A stretch of 64,000 nt of DNA. Origin: Streptomyces sp. SAT1 (lineage in GTDB: Bacteria; Actinomycetota; Actinomycetes; Streptomycetales; Streptomycetaceae). Where the stretch lies: NCBI RefSeq assembly GCF_001654495.1, contig NZ_CP015849.1:2556501-2620500 (forward strand). The letters are read 5' to 3'. This document shows positions 45,030 to 53,232 of this stretch, piece by piece. Made by a program: the position numbers and the translations under genes. The notes below the pieces were generated by a model. The model did no database searches, was not told the DNA's origin, and saw only the letters and a program-made list of their open reading frames with translations. The stretch's first letter is position 1; each line of letters starts with the position of its first letter.

Positions 45030-46405
45030 CCGCCCCCACCGAGGAGACCTCCGCCACGGCCGGCGCCCCCGGGCCCGGCCTCGACCCCGGCGCGGCGGCC
45101 GCCCGCGCCACCGAGGCGATCCTCCGCGACACCCTGCACGGCACGCACCGCGGCGTCGTCGTCGACTCCCCGCCGGGCGCCGGGAAGTCGACGCTGGTGG
45201 TGCGCGCCGCACTGGAGCTGGCCGCCGCCGGGCGGCCGCTGATGGTCGTGGCGCAGACCAACGCGCAGGTCGACGACCTGGTGGTACGGCTCGCGGAGAA
45301 GGAGCCCGAGCTGCCCGTGGGGCGGCTGCACAGCAGCGACTCCGACCCGTACGACAAGGCGCTCGACGCCCTGGAGAACGTCCGCACGTCCGCGAAGGCG
45401 GGCGACCTGGCCGGGCTGGACATCGTGCTGTCCACCGCCGCGAAGTGGGCGCATGTGAAGACCGACGAGCCGTGGCGGCACGCGATCGTCGACGAGGCGT
45501 ACCAGATGCGTTCGGACGCGCTGCTGGCCGTGGCCGGGCTGTTCGAGCGGGCGCTGTTCGTGGGCGACCCCGGGCAACTGGACCCGTTCTCGATCGTCGG
45601 GGGCGAGCAGTGGGCGGGGCTGTCGTACGACCCGTCGGCCTCGGCGGTGACGACACTGCTGGCGCACAACCCGGAGCTGCCGCAGCACCGGCTGCCCGTG
45701 TCGTGGCGGCTGCCCGCGTCGGCGGCGCCGCTGGTGTCCGACGCGTTCTACCCGTACACGCCCTTCCGCAGCGGTACGGCGGCCGGGCAGCGGCGGCTCG
45801 GCTTCGCGGTGCCCTCGGACGGCTCGGGCCCCGACCGGGTGATCGACGAGGCCGCCGAGTCCGGCTGGGGCCTGCTGGAGCTGCCCGCGCGGCACACCCC
45901 GCGCACCGACCCGGAGGCGGTGCGGGCGGTGGCTGCGGTCGTGGCGCGGCTGCTGGAGCGCGGTGGCGCGGCGCTGTCCGAGCGGGCGCCGGACGAACCG
46001 GCGCCGCTGACCGCCGACCGGATCGCGGTCGGCACCGCCCACCGCGACCAGGCGGCGGCCGTCCGCGCGGCCCTCGCCTCCGTGGGCGTCACGGACGTGA
46101 CCGTGGACACGGCCAACCGGCTCCAGGGCCGCGAGTTCGACGTCACCGTCGTGCTCCACCCGCTCTCCGGCCGCCCCGACGCCACCGCCTTCCACCTGGA
46201 GACCGGCCGCCTGTGCGTGCTGGCCTCCCGGCACCGGCACGCCTGCATCGTCGTCTGCCGCGCGGGCGTGAGCGAACTCCTCGACGAACACCCCTCCACC
46301 GAACCGGTCCAGCTCGGCGTCACCGTCAAGTTCCCTGACGGCTGGGAGGCCAACCACGCGGTCCTGGCCCGCCTGCGCGAACACCGGGTGCCATGGAGAC
46401 CCTGA
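45026..46405 (+). CDS. SF1B (Upf1/Dna2-like) helicase core
   Basis: 459 aa. Motif I SPPGAGKST (48-56), Ia VVAQTNAQVDDLV, II VDEAYQ (155-160), III GDPGQLDP (180-187), IV LPVSWRLP, V VDTANRLQGREFDVTVV (about 361-377), VI LASRHRHACIVVCR (about 404-417). All ATPase and translocase motifs are present, in the Upf1/Dna2 style (long QGREFD motif V), but the chain lacks the N-terminal beta-barrel of those helicases, which may be supplied by the preceding protein. It should move 5'-3' on single-stranded DNA. The stop codon lies inside the first unit of the 31-bp repeat. Confidence 0.85.
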   Translation: MTAPTEETSATAGAPGPGLDPGAAAARATEAILRDTLHGTHRGVVVDSPPGAGKSTLVVRAALELAAAGRPLMVVAQTNAQVDDLVVRLAEKEPELPVGRLHSSDSDPYDKALDALENVRTSAKAGDLAGLDIVLSTAAKWAHVKTDEPWRHAIVDEAYQMRSDALLAVAGLFERALFVGDPGQLDPFSIVGGEQWAGLSYDPSASAVTTLLAHNPELPQHRLPVSWRLPASAAPLVSDAFYPYTPFRSGTAAGQRRLGFAVPSDGSGPDRVIDEAAESGWGLLELPARHTPRTDPEAVRAVAAVVARLLERGGAALSERAPDEPAPLTADRIAVGTAHRDQAAAVRAALASVGVTDVTVDTANRLQGREFDVTVVLHPLSGRPDATAFHLETGRLCVLASRHRHACIVVCRAGVSELLDEHPSTEPVQLGVTVKFPDGWEANHAVLARLREHRVPWRP

Positions 46406-46505
46406 GCCCCAGGGACGCGCGCCCTCGAACCCCTGAGCCCCAGGGACGCGCGCCCCGGAACCCCTGGGCCTCAGGGACGGGTCCCCCGGAGACCCTGAGC
46501 CTCGG
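46400..46505. repeat. 31-bp tandem repeat spanning the helicase stop codon
   Basis: Units at 46400, 46431 and 46462 plus 13 bp; consensus starts CCCTGAGCCCCAGGGACGCG. Each unit has a self-complementary CCCTG...CAGGG. The helicase TGA (46403-46405) is in unit 1. Confidence 0.88.
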
Positions 46506-46711
46506 AGGCACCCAGCGCCCGGCACCCGGCGCCCGGCACCCGGCGCCCGGCCGCCCCGGACGGGTGGGGCGGGAACATCCCGTGGGGGCGGGGGCTTGAG
46601 AAGGTCCGGGGATGGGCAGCGAGCACCCGTCCCCTTGCGCACACGCGAGAGAATGGAGGGTGGCCCGCCACGAGGACGGCGCCATCCGAGACCGTACGAG
46701 GAGGAGAAGAC
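46406..46711. other. Gene-free stretch after helicase gene
   Basis: 306 bp: the 31-bp repeats to 46505, then a GGCACCCGGCGCCC repeat (46516-46552), then the probable promoter and the AGGAGGAG ribosome site of the next gene. No gene seen. Confidence 0.6.
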
Positions 46712-47086
46712 ATGGCGGAGCCCACGCCGCGTCGGAACGAACCGCGGCTACGCCCCGCGCCCCTGCTCTTCGAGCCCGTGGCAGCCGCCTCCGACCCGGA
46801 GCACTTCTTCGACCTGGAGTCGATCGACGACCCCAGGACGCTGCTGGAGCGGGCGACCGAACTGACGACGGCGTTCCGCGCGGCGGCCGACCGGGCGGTG
46901 GAGTTCCAGGCGATAGCGGCGGCCCAGCTCGCCGACCCCCGCCGCTTCGACCGGCTGAAGCCGGCGGACATCGCCGAGCGCGCCCAGTGGACCGAGGACT
47001 ACGCCCACAGGATGGTCGAGTTCGGACGGGACCTGCTGCGCGGCGCCGAGGACAGCGTGCACGCCAACCCGGCCGATCCCCTCTGA
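46712..47086 (+). CDS. Small hypothetical protein
   Basis: 124 aa, soluble, largely helical (ELTTAFRAAADRAVEFQAIAAAQLAD, WTEDYAHRMVEFGRDLLRG), with no signal peptide. AGGAGGAGAAG lies 4 bp before the ATG, an excellent ribosome site that suggests strong expression. Residues PEHFFDLESIDDPRTLLERA near the N-terminus recur in such actinobacterial proteins as I recall. No family name can be given. Confidence 0.65.
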   Translation: MAEPTPRRNEPRLRPAPLLFEPVAAASDPEHFFDLESIDDPRTLLERATELTTAFRAAADRAVEFQAIAAAQLADPRRFDRLKPADIAERAQWTEDYAHRMVEFGRDLLRGAEDSVHANPADPL

Positions 47087-47252
47087 CCCCGGCCGCCCCA
47101 CCCGGCACCCTCACCCCGCCCGGCCCGGCCGCTCCCGGCCGCCGGACCTCCTGGCATATGCCCGCGGGGCAAGATACGCCCCGGGCCCCCGCTCTGTCCC
47201 GGTTTCCGGCAACCGTGCGCAAGGAAGCCCTCACAGTCGGTAGACGTGGGAC

Positions 47253-47891
47253 ATGAGCCTCACAGAAACGTCTCTCTTCGCCGGCCGGACCGCCGCCGCC
47301 GACCTCACCGGCGCCACCCGCGTCACCGCCGAGGGAGCCGACTGGCTCGCCTCGGCCGGGCCGTATCCGCGCAGCACACTCGCCCACTGGCGCGAACAGC
47401 CGGACGCGCCGGTCGTCCTGCCCTGCGGCACCGCCTTCGACGTGGTCGGCGTGCCCGCGATCTTCGGCCGCCGGATGCTGGACCGGCTCTGGGGCGAGGG
47501 GCCCGGCTCCGGCCCGGTGGCCGTCCACCGCGGACGGATGCTGCTGTTCGCCGCGCCGGGCACCGCGCACCGGCTGCCGTCGCTGCTGGAGTGGGAGGAC
47601 TTCGGCTCCCGGGGCCAAGAGGCCGGACGGGGCCGCGCGGACGGCGTCCCGCCGCTGCTGTGCCACGGCAACGGCGACGCGGTGACCGTCCCGGCACCGG
47701 TCGGCGGCCCCGGCCGCCCGCACGCCGCGTCCCGCTGGCTGGTCGCGCCGGACACCCGGCGACCGTGGCTGCCGGGTCCCGAGATCCTGCTGTGGGCGGC
47801 CGTCCGGGCGGCCCGGTCGGCCGTGCGGATTTCGATTTTTCCTCCCCCCGATCAGGATGCTAAGGTCTACGACGTCAGCAGGCGCCGCTAG
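47253..47891 (+). CDS. Hypothetical protein, possibly PrimPol-N-like, overlapping tRNA-Lys
   Basis: 212 aa from ATG 47253. The N-terminus (AAADLTGATRVTAEGADWLASAGPYPRSTLAHWREQP) and VVLPCGTAFDVVGVPAIFGRRML recall the short proteins labelled bifunctional DNA primase/polymerase in streptomycetes, but I see no catalytic Asp pair. Soluble; Pro/Gly-rich middle. The frame ends VYDVSRRR with its TAG at 47889-47891, inside the tRNA-Lys gene that begins at 47882, so coding and tRNA overlap by 10 bp. Confidence 0.6.
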   Translation: MSLTETSLFAGRTAAADLTGATRVTAEGADWLASAGPYPRSTLAHWREQPDAPVVLPCGTAFDVVGVPAIFGRRMLDRLWGEGPGSGPVAVHRGRMLLFAAPGTAHRLPSLLEWEDFGSRGQEAGRGRADGVPPLLCHGNGDAVTVPAPVGGPGRPHAASRWLVAPDTRRPWLPGPEILLWAAVRAARSAVRISIFPPPDQDAKVYDVSRRR

Positions 47892-47955
47892 CTCAGTTGG
47901 TTAGAGCAGCTGACTCTTAATCAGCGGGTCCGGGGTTCGAGTCCCTGGCGGCGCA
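47882..47955 (+). tRNA. tRNA-Lys (CTT), copy 1
   Basis: 74 nt. Acceptor GCGCCGC with GCGGCGC, anticodon CTT in loop CTCTTAA, T-arm GGTTCGAGTCC, discriminator A at 47955. CCA follows at 47956-47958 but copies 2 and 3 do not have it. A TAAGGT -10-like hexamer lies about 25 bp upstream, inside the preceding coding sequence. Confidence 0.97.
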
Positions 47956-47964
47956 CCATGACAG

Positions 47965-48003
47965 AGGCGATGCGGGTTCGCGTTCAGCGAGCACGCATCG
48001 CCT
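47965..48003 (+). terminator. tRNA-Lys copy 1 terminator
   Basis: AGGCGATGCG (47965-47974) pairs with 47994-48003, followed by TTTCT. Confidence 0.65.
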
Positions 48004-48086
48004 TTCTCGTGCACGCGCACCAGTCCACTCGCACCCGTCCACGCACACGCGTCCGCGCACGCCTCGCCCACACCCCCTCCCGCCCC

Positions 48087-49454
48087 TCACCCCTCGCTCT
48101 CCAGAGCCGGGGTGATGCTCACGGTGTACGCCCCCGAGGCCGTGCGGTCCTCGACCTCCACCCGGACACCGTCGCCGGGCACGGTGAAGCTCTCCCCCAC
48201 GCCGATCGGCGCGTCGGCGAGCGGCGGATAGACGGAGGTGCCCGCACACGCCCCGGTGCGCGGATGGGCGTCGATCACCTGGACCGCGCCGCCGCCCGAC
48301 TCCGTGTCCCCCCGCACCCGGTACACCAGCACCCCCTGTCGGCATCCGGTGAGGTCGTTGCCGACCGAGGAGCGCGCCTCGACGGCCAGCGCCTGGTCGC
48401 TCCCGGTCCGTACCACCGCGAGCTTCGTGCCGCCGCCCAGCCCGAACAGCGGCACCCCGGCCACGTCCGCCGGCTGCCCCGCGTCCGGCTGTTCCGCCGC
48501 CCCGGGCGGCCCCGCGCCGGCCGGGCCCGCCTCCACGGGTTCCAGGGTCAGCCGGGCCGGCCCGGTCCCCTGTACGCACACGACCTGGCGCGGGTCCAGC
48601 CAGCCGAGCTTCCACTTGTGCCAGGCGAACAGGTCGGGCGAGAGAGCGAACTGGCTGCCCATCAGGTCCCAGTCGCCGACATAGGTGTCCCAGTCGCCCT
48701 TGCCGTCGGCCGGCCGGTGGTACAGGTCCGGCAGGTCGAAGACGTGCCCGGTCTCGTGGGCGAGGACCAGCCGGTCCGGCGGATGCCGTTCGAACACCGT
48801 CACCACCCGCCGGATGTCCGTGCCGTCCGCCCGCAGCGGGGTGTTGAGGTTGACGACCTTCGTGGCGTCGGAGTCGACGCCCGGCGCGTCCGGGTCGGCG
48901 ACCAGGTAGACGATGTCGTAGCGGGAGAAGTCGACCTGCGGATCGGCGGCGGCGACGGCGTCGCGCAGATAGGCGGCCCGGTCCCGGACGTCCCAGTCGC
49001 GGTGCATGGCGTACGCCGTGGACGGCCGCGGCATCCGGATCCAGTGCCCGAGCGGATGCGCCCGCAGCGTGAACCGGCCGTACGACGCCTGCGCGTAGAA
49101 GCGGCTGGTGGCCGGGAAGTGGTCGGCGGCGAGTTCGGCCGGGGTGGTGAGCGGGGCGGCGTCCGGGAAGGACAGGAAGATCATCACGGCGTCGAGCGGT
49201 CTGACCGGCCGGGTGTAGGAGGGGTTCCAGGTGTCGACGCCCTCCGAGTGGTGGGCCTCGGTCCGGCGCAGCGCGCAGGGGGCGGCCGCGAAGGGCTCGG
49301 CGACCGAGGGCCCGCTGAGGATCGAGGTGGCGGCGACCGCCGAGAGGGTGGTGAACACGGCGGCGGTGCTGCGCAGTCGGGGGCGCGTCCCCACTCGGCC
49401 CAGCGCCTGGAAAGCGTCACGGCCGAGCGCTTTCAGGGGGAGCTGACGCGGCAC
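48087..49454 (-). CDS. Secreted M6-like metalloprotease
   Basis: 455 aa. An Arg-containing N-terminus and hydrophobic AAVFTTLSAVAATSIL (to about 52) form a signal peptide. The zinc site is HETGH at residues 233-237 with FDLPDLY after it, the M6/immune-inhibitor-A pattern HExxHxxxxxD; WDLMGSQFALSPDLFAWHKWKLGWL is the family's met-turn region. The C-terminal 130 residues are a beta-rich domain. It should degrade extracellular protein. GTG 49454 with GGAGG 5 bp before it fixes the start. The 3' end faces tRNA-Lys copy 1. Confidence 0.85.
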   Translation of the reverse strand: MPRQLPLKALGRDAFQALGRVGTRPRLRSTAAVFTTLSAVAATSILSGPSVAEPFAAAPCALRRTEAHHSEGVDTWNPSYTRPVRPLDAVMIFLSFPDAAPLTTPAELAADHFPATSRFYAQASYGRFTLRAHPLGHWIRMPRPSTAYAMHRDWDVRDRAAYLRDAVAAADPQVDFSRYDIVYLVADPDAPGVDSDATKVVNLNTPLRADGTDIRRVVTVFERHPPDRLVLAHETGHVFDLPDLYHRPADGKGDWDTYVGDWDLMGSQFALSPDLFAWHKWKLGWLDPRQVVCVQGTGPARLTLEPVEAGPAGAGPPGAAEQPDAGQPADVAGVPLFGLGGGTKLAVVRTGSDQALAVEARSSVGNDLTGCRQGVLVYRVRGDTESGGGAVQVIDAHPRTGACAGTSVYPPLADAPIGVGESFTVPGDGVRVEVEDRTASGAYTVSITPALESEG

Positions 49455-49939
49455 AGGGACCTCCGGGTGCGGTTCGCGGGGACACCGAACCCAGCCTGTG
49501 CGAGTTTGTAGGGGTACGCCCTGTTTGTCTGCACCGGAAGGGTGAGCGCGAGCGTGCGGGACGCGAGTTCACGAGATACGGAGCCGTAGCGGCCGCGACG
49601 GGGATGACGCCCCCGGACCACTCACGGAACGTCACAATCGGTCGTCCTTCTGAAGAACCTGCCCAGGTGTGGGCAGAAACGATCTGCCAGAAAGGTCGTC
49701 CATCCGGCGGAACCGGCAAGTGGCTGGAAGGGGCCCCGCGCCAGCATCTATGATCGGCACACTTTCCTGGCACTTCCTGCGCGGACACGGGCCCGGCGGC
49801 CGATCCCCACCTGGCCGGCCACCCGACGAGACCGATACGAAGAACGAGTGCACTGCGGGAGCGAGCGGTGAGCGGAACGTCCGAAGGGCCGACGCCCGCG
49901 GCAGACTTCATGCGGCCGAAAGTCACACAGAGTGATGTT
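49455..49939. promoter_or_regulatory. Divergent protease/cdgA control region
   Basis: 485 bp up to the chosen cdgA start. Contains the BldD box at 49922 and a CAGAAACGATCTGCCAGAAAGG stretch split by short repeats near 49675. Open frames present, such as 49669-49935, lack gene-like codon use. A GTG at 49868 would extend cdgA into this region, but it would place the BldD box inside the gene. Confidence 0.5.
49922..49936. promoter_or_regulatory. BldD box at cdgA
   Basis: GTCACACAGAGTGAT fits every fixed position of the BldD consensus NTNACNC(A/T)GNGTNAN. BldD with cyclic-di-GMP represses many developmental genes, cdgA among them. Confidence 0.85.
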
Positions 49940-52003
49940 ATGAAGGCGCCGGGTACCGACCCGGGCGGCGGCGGCCCGGACACCATGGCCGTGGCGGGGC
50001 CGCACGGCGGTCACGGCGCCGCCCTGTCCACCAGGGCACCCGCGCCCCCACCCGCACCCGTCCCCACCCCCGGCGTCACCCCCGTCCTCAGCCCCGGCGT
50101 CACCCCAATGGCGGAACCGGTCCCCGCCGGGGCCGGATTCGCCGGGCCGGACCAGTCCCCCGCCCCCGCCCCGCCCTTCCGGTCGGCCTTCGGCGCCGCC
50201 CCGCTCGCGATGGCCGTCGTCGACCGCGACGGCCTGGTCGTCAGCGCCAACGACACCTTCGCCGCCCTGGTCGGCGCGTCCGCCGCCGACCTCGCCGGAC
50301 AGCCCGCCGCCGACCTGGTGGACCTCGGCTCCGACGCCCGCACCTGGCAGGCGTACCGCGAGGTGCTGCGCGGGCGGCAGGCCCGGCTGCGCTGCACCCG
50401 CCGGCTCAAACAGGCCGACGGCCGCTCGCTGTGGGCGCAGGTCACGGTCGCGCCGCTGCCGCCGGAGGACCGGCCCCGGGGCGCGCCCGGGACCGCGGAC
50501 GGCGCCCCGGACGGCGGGCCGCCGGACGTCCCTCCGGGCGTGCTGCTGTCGATCGCCGACGTCAGCGCCCGCCGTGAGCTCCAGTCCCGGCTGCGGCATC
50601 TGCGGATGCACGACCCGGTGACCCGGCTGCCCAACCGCACCCTGTTCTTCGAGCGCCTGTCGGCCGTGCTGGAGGCGGACGCGTACGACGGCGGCGGGAC
50701 CGGCCGGATCGGTCTGTGCTACCTGGACCTCGACGGCTTCAAGGCGGTCAACGACACCCTGGGACACCGGGTCGGCGACCGGCTGCTCGCGGCGGTGGCG
50801 CGGCGGCTGACCGGCTGCGCGGACGAGGCCGGTTCCGGCCGGGGCAGCACCCCGCTGGTGGCCCGGCTCGGCGGGGACGAGTTCGCGCTGCTCGTGGAGG
50901 ACTCCACCGGCACCGAACAACTGGCCGATCTGGCCGAGTCGGTGCTCACCGCGCTCCAGGCGCCGTTCGAGGTCGCCGGGCGCCTGCTGTCGGTGTCGGC
51001 GTCGATCGGCGTGGTCGAGCGCCAGACCGCCGGGACCTCGGCGACCGCCCTGATGCAGGCCGCGGACACGACCCTGTACTGGGCGAAGGCCGACGGCAGG
51101 GCCCGCTGGACCCTGTTCGACCCGGAGCGCAACGCGCACCGGATGACCCGCCAGGCGCTGGTCTCCACGCTGCGCGCGGCCGTGGAGCGGGGCGAGTTCA
51201 CCCTGGAGTACCAGCCGCTGGTCGCCATGGAGGACGGGCGGCTGCGCGGGGTGGAGGCGCTGGTGCGCTGGCGGCACCCGCAGTTCGGGATGCTGACGCC
51301 GAATCGGTTCATCGCACTGGCGGAGGAGGACGGTTCGATCGTGCCGCTGGGCCGCTGGATCCTGGCGACCGCCTGCCGCCAGGCCCGCCGCTGGCAGCTC
51401 GACCACCCCGACGAGCCGCCGATCTTCGTCAGCGTCAATGTCGCGGTCCGCCAGGTGTGGGACTCCGACCTGGTCGCGGACGTGGCCGAGGTGCTGGCGG
51501 AGACGGGGCTCGCGCCGGGCCTGCTCCAGCTGGAGCTGACCGAGTCGGCGGTGATGGGCTCGGCCGGGCGGCCGCTGGAGGCGCTGCGGGCGCTGAGCGA
51601 CATGGGCGTGCACATCGCCATCGACGACTTCGGCACCGGCTACTCGAACCTCGCCTACCTCAGCCGGCTGCCGGTGTCGGCGCTGAAGCTGGACGGCTCG
51701 TTCGTCCGGGGCTTCCAGTACGCGGAGCGGGAGGGGGTCCGGCCGGCCCTCGCGGACACCGGGACGCCGGAGGCGGGCGCGGAGCCCGCGAGCCCGGCCG
51801 ACGAGGTGATCGTCGAGGCGATGATCCAGCTCGCGCACCGGCTGGGGCTGACCGTCACCGCCGAGTGCGTGGAGACCACCGACCAGGCCAGCAGGCTGCG
51901 CCGCATCGGCTGCGACACCGGGCAGGGCTGGCTGTACTCCCGCCCGGTGTCACCGGACCGCATCTCCGAGCTGCTGGGCGGCCACGCCTGCGGCCGCCGG
52001 TAG
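49940..52003 (+). CDS. cdgA: Cyclic-di-GMP enzyme with PAS, GGDEF and EAL domains
   Basis: 687 aa from ATG 49940. A Pro/Gly-rich lead is followed by PAS (about 75-185; AMAVVDRDGLVVSANDTFAALVG), GGDEF (about 210-365; LGGDEFALL, Gly311-Gly312-Asp313-Glu314-Phe315) and EAL (about 380-675; VEALVRWRHP with Glu439-Ala440-Leu441, IDDFGTGYSNL, LKLDGSFV). Both catalytic signatures are intact, so it could make or break cyclic-di-GMP; PAS may sense a small ligand. A spacer in the EAL domain (REGVRPALADTGTPEAGAEP) is longer than usual. Position and BldD site fit S. coelicolor cdgA (SCO2817). The start is uncertain: GTG 49868 and ATG 49910 or 49985 are in frame. Confidence 0.9.
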   Translation: MKAPGTDPGGGGPDTMAVAGPHGGHGAALSTRAPAPPPAPVPTPGVTPVLSPGVTPMAEPVPAGAGFAGPDQSPAPAPPFRSAFGAAPLAMAVVDRDGLVVSANDTFAALVGASAADLAGQPAADLVDLGSDARTWQAYREVLRGRQARLRCTRRLKQADGRSLWAQVTVAPLPPEDRPRGAPGTADGAPDGGPPDVPPGVLLSIADVSARRELQSRLRHLRMHDPVTRLPNRTLFFERLSAVLEADAYDGGGTGRIGLCYLDLDGFKAVNDTLGHRVGDRLLAAVARRLTGCADEAGSGRGSTPLVARLGGDEFALLVEDSTGTEQLADLAESVLTALQAPFEVAGRLLSVSASIGVVERQTAGTSATALMQAADTTLYWAKADGRARWTLFDPERNAHRMTRQALVSTLRAAVERGEFTLEYQPLVAMEDGRLRGVEALVRWRHPQFGMLTPNRFIALAEEDGSIVPLGRWILATACRQARRWQLDHPDEPPIFVSVNVAVRQVWDSDLVADVAEVLAETGLAPGLLQLELTESAVMGSAGRPLEALRALSDMGVHIAIDDFGTGYSNLAYLSRLPVSALKLDGSFVRGFQYAEREGVRPALADTGTPEAGAEPASPADEVIVEAMIQLAHRLGLTVTAECVETTDQASRLRRIGCDTGQGWLYSRPVSPDRISELLGGHACGRR

Positions 52004-52022
52004 GCCCCGGCTCGGGCTGGGC

Positions 52023-53111
52023 TCAGACGCCGGGCAGCCCGTAGGCGTCCGCGATGAGTTCGTAGCTGCGCAGCCGTACGTCGCCGCTGTGCGCGTTGCT
52101 GGTGATCATCAGCTCGTCGGCGCCGGTGCGCTTCTGGAGGTCGTCGAGGCCGGAGCGGACCTCGTCGGGCGTGCCGTGGACGACGTTGGCGTTCCAGGAC
52201 GCGATGAAGTCCTGCTCCATCGGGCTGAACTCGTACGCCTCCGCCTCCTCGGGCGTGGGAACCAGTCCCGGGCGGCCGGTGCGCAGCCGGACCATGTTGA
52301 GCGCGGCGGCCAGCACCTGGCGGCGGGCCTCGCGCTCGTCCTCGGTCGCGAGGGCGGCGACCCCGATGAGGGCGTACGGGGCGTCGAGGACCGCGCTGGG
52401 CCGGAAGGACTCGCGGTAGAGGTCGAGCGCCGGGACGGTGTTCTGCGCGGAGAAGTGGTGGGCGAAGGCGAAGGGCAGGCCGAGCATGCCGGCCAGCCGG
52501 GCGCTGAAGCCGGAGGAGCCGAGCAGCCAGATCGGCGGCCGGTGCGGGGACTGCACCCCGCCGGGCGAGGTGGCCTGGACCGGGCCGGGCACGGCGTGGA
52601 TACGGCGGTAGGGGTGGCCGTCGGGGAAGTCGTCGTCGAGGAAGCGGGTCAGCTCGGCGAGCTGCTGCGGGAAGTCGTCGGCGCCCTCGTTGAGGTGATC
52701 CGTGCGGCGCAGGGCGGCGGCGGTGGCGCCGTCGGTGCCGGGGGCGCGGCCGAGGCCGAGGTCGATGCGGCCGGGGGCCATGGCCTCCAGGGTGCCGAAC
52801 TGCTCGGCGATGACCAGCGGGGCGTGGTTGGGCAGCATGACGCCGCCCGAGCCGAGGCGGATGCGCTCGGTGTGGGCGGCGAGGTGGGCGAGGATCACGG
52901 CAGGTGACGAGGAGGCCACTCCGGGCATGGAGTGGTGCTCGGCGACCCAGAAGCGGTGGTAGCCGCGGCTCTCCGCCAGCCGGGACAGGGCCACGCTGGT
53001 GCGCAGCGCCTCGGTGGCGGTGTGGCCCGCGCCCACCGTCACCAGGTCCAGGACGGAGAGGGGTACGGGTGCGCTGCCGTGCCCCTCGCCTCGGATCTCG
53101 TCTGCCGCCAC
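52023..53111 (-). CDS. Luciferase-like (LLM) flavin-dependent oxidoreductase
   Basis: 362 aa TIM-barrel flavoprotein: FWVAEHHSMPGVASSSPAV near residue 55, RIRLGSGGVMLPNHAPLVIAEQFGTLEAMAPGRIDLGLGRAPG around 83-125, PIWLLGSSGFSARLA near 195. These are the marks of group-2 LLM enzymes, which use FMNH2 or F420. The substrate is unknown. GTG 53111 with AGGAGG 7 bp upstream. It converges on cdgA with 19 bp between stops. Confidence 0.9.
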   Translation of the reverse strand: MAADEIRGEGHGSAPVPLSVLDLVTVGAGHTATEALRTSVALSRLAESRGYHRFWVAEHHSMPGVASSSPAVILAHLAAHTERIRLGSGGVMLPNHAPLVIAEQFGTLEAMAPGRIDLGLGRAPGTDGATAAALRRTDHLNEGADDFPQQLAELTRFLDDDFPDGHPYRRIHAVPGPVQATSPGGVQSPHRPPIWLLGSSGFSARLAGMLGLPFAFAHHFSAQNTVPALDLYRESFRPSAVLDAPYALIGVAALATEDEREARRQVLAAALNMVRLRTGRPGLVPTPEEAEAYEFSPMEQDFIASWNANVVHGTPDEVRSGLDDLQKRTGADELMITSNAHSGDVRLRSYELIADAYGLPGV

Positions 53112-53232
53112 GGGGTGCCTCCTGCTGGTTGGCCGTGCTGGTTCCTCCGGGCGACAACAGGAGACGGTCCCCGCTTGTTCCCCCCTTCGTCTGAGACCCG
53201 TCCCTCCGGAGGGCGCTCCCGGGGGCGGGGGC

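Noticed and set aside
47956..47958. Genome-encoded CCA end at tRNA-Lys copy 1
   Set aside because: Copies 2 and 3 have CCG and CGA at the same place, so the CCA is probably chance.
49669..49935. 88-aa frame upstream of cdgA
   Set aside because: Poor codon bias, no ribosome site, and it runs through the BldD box.
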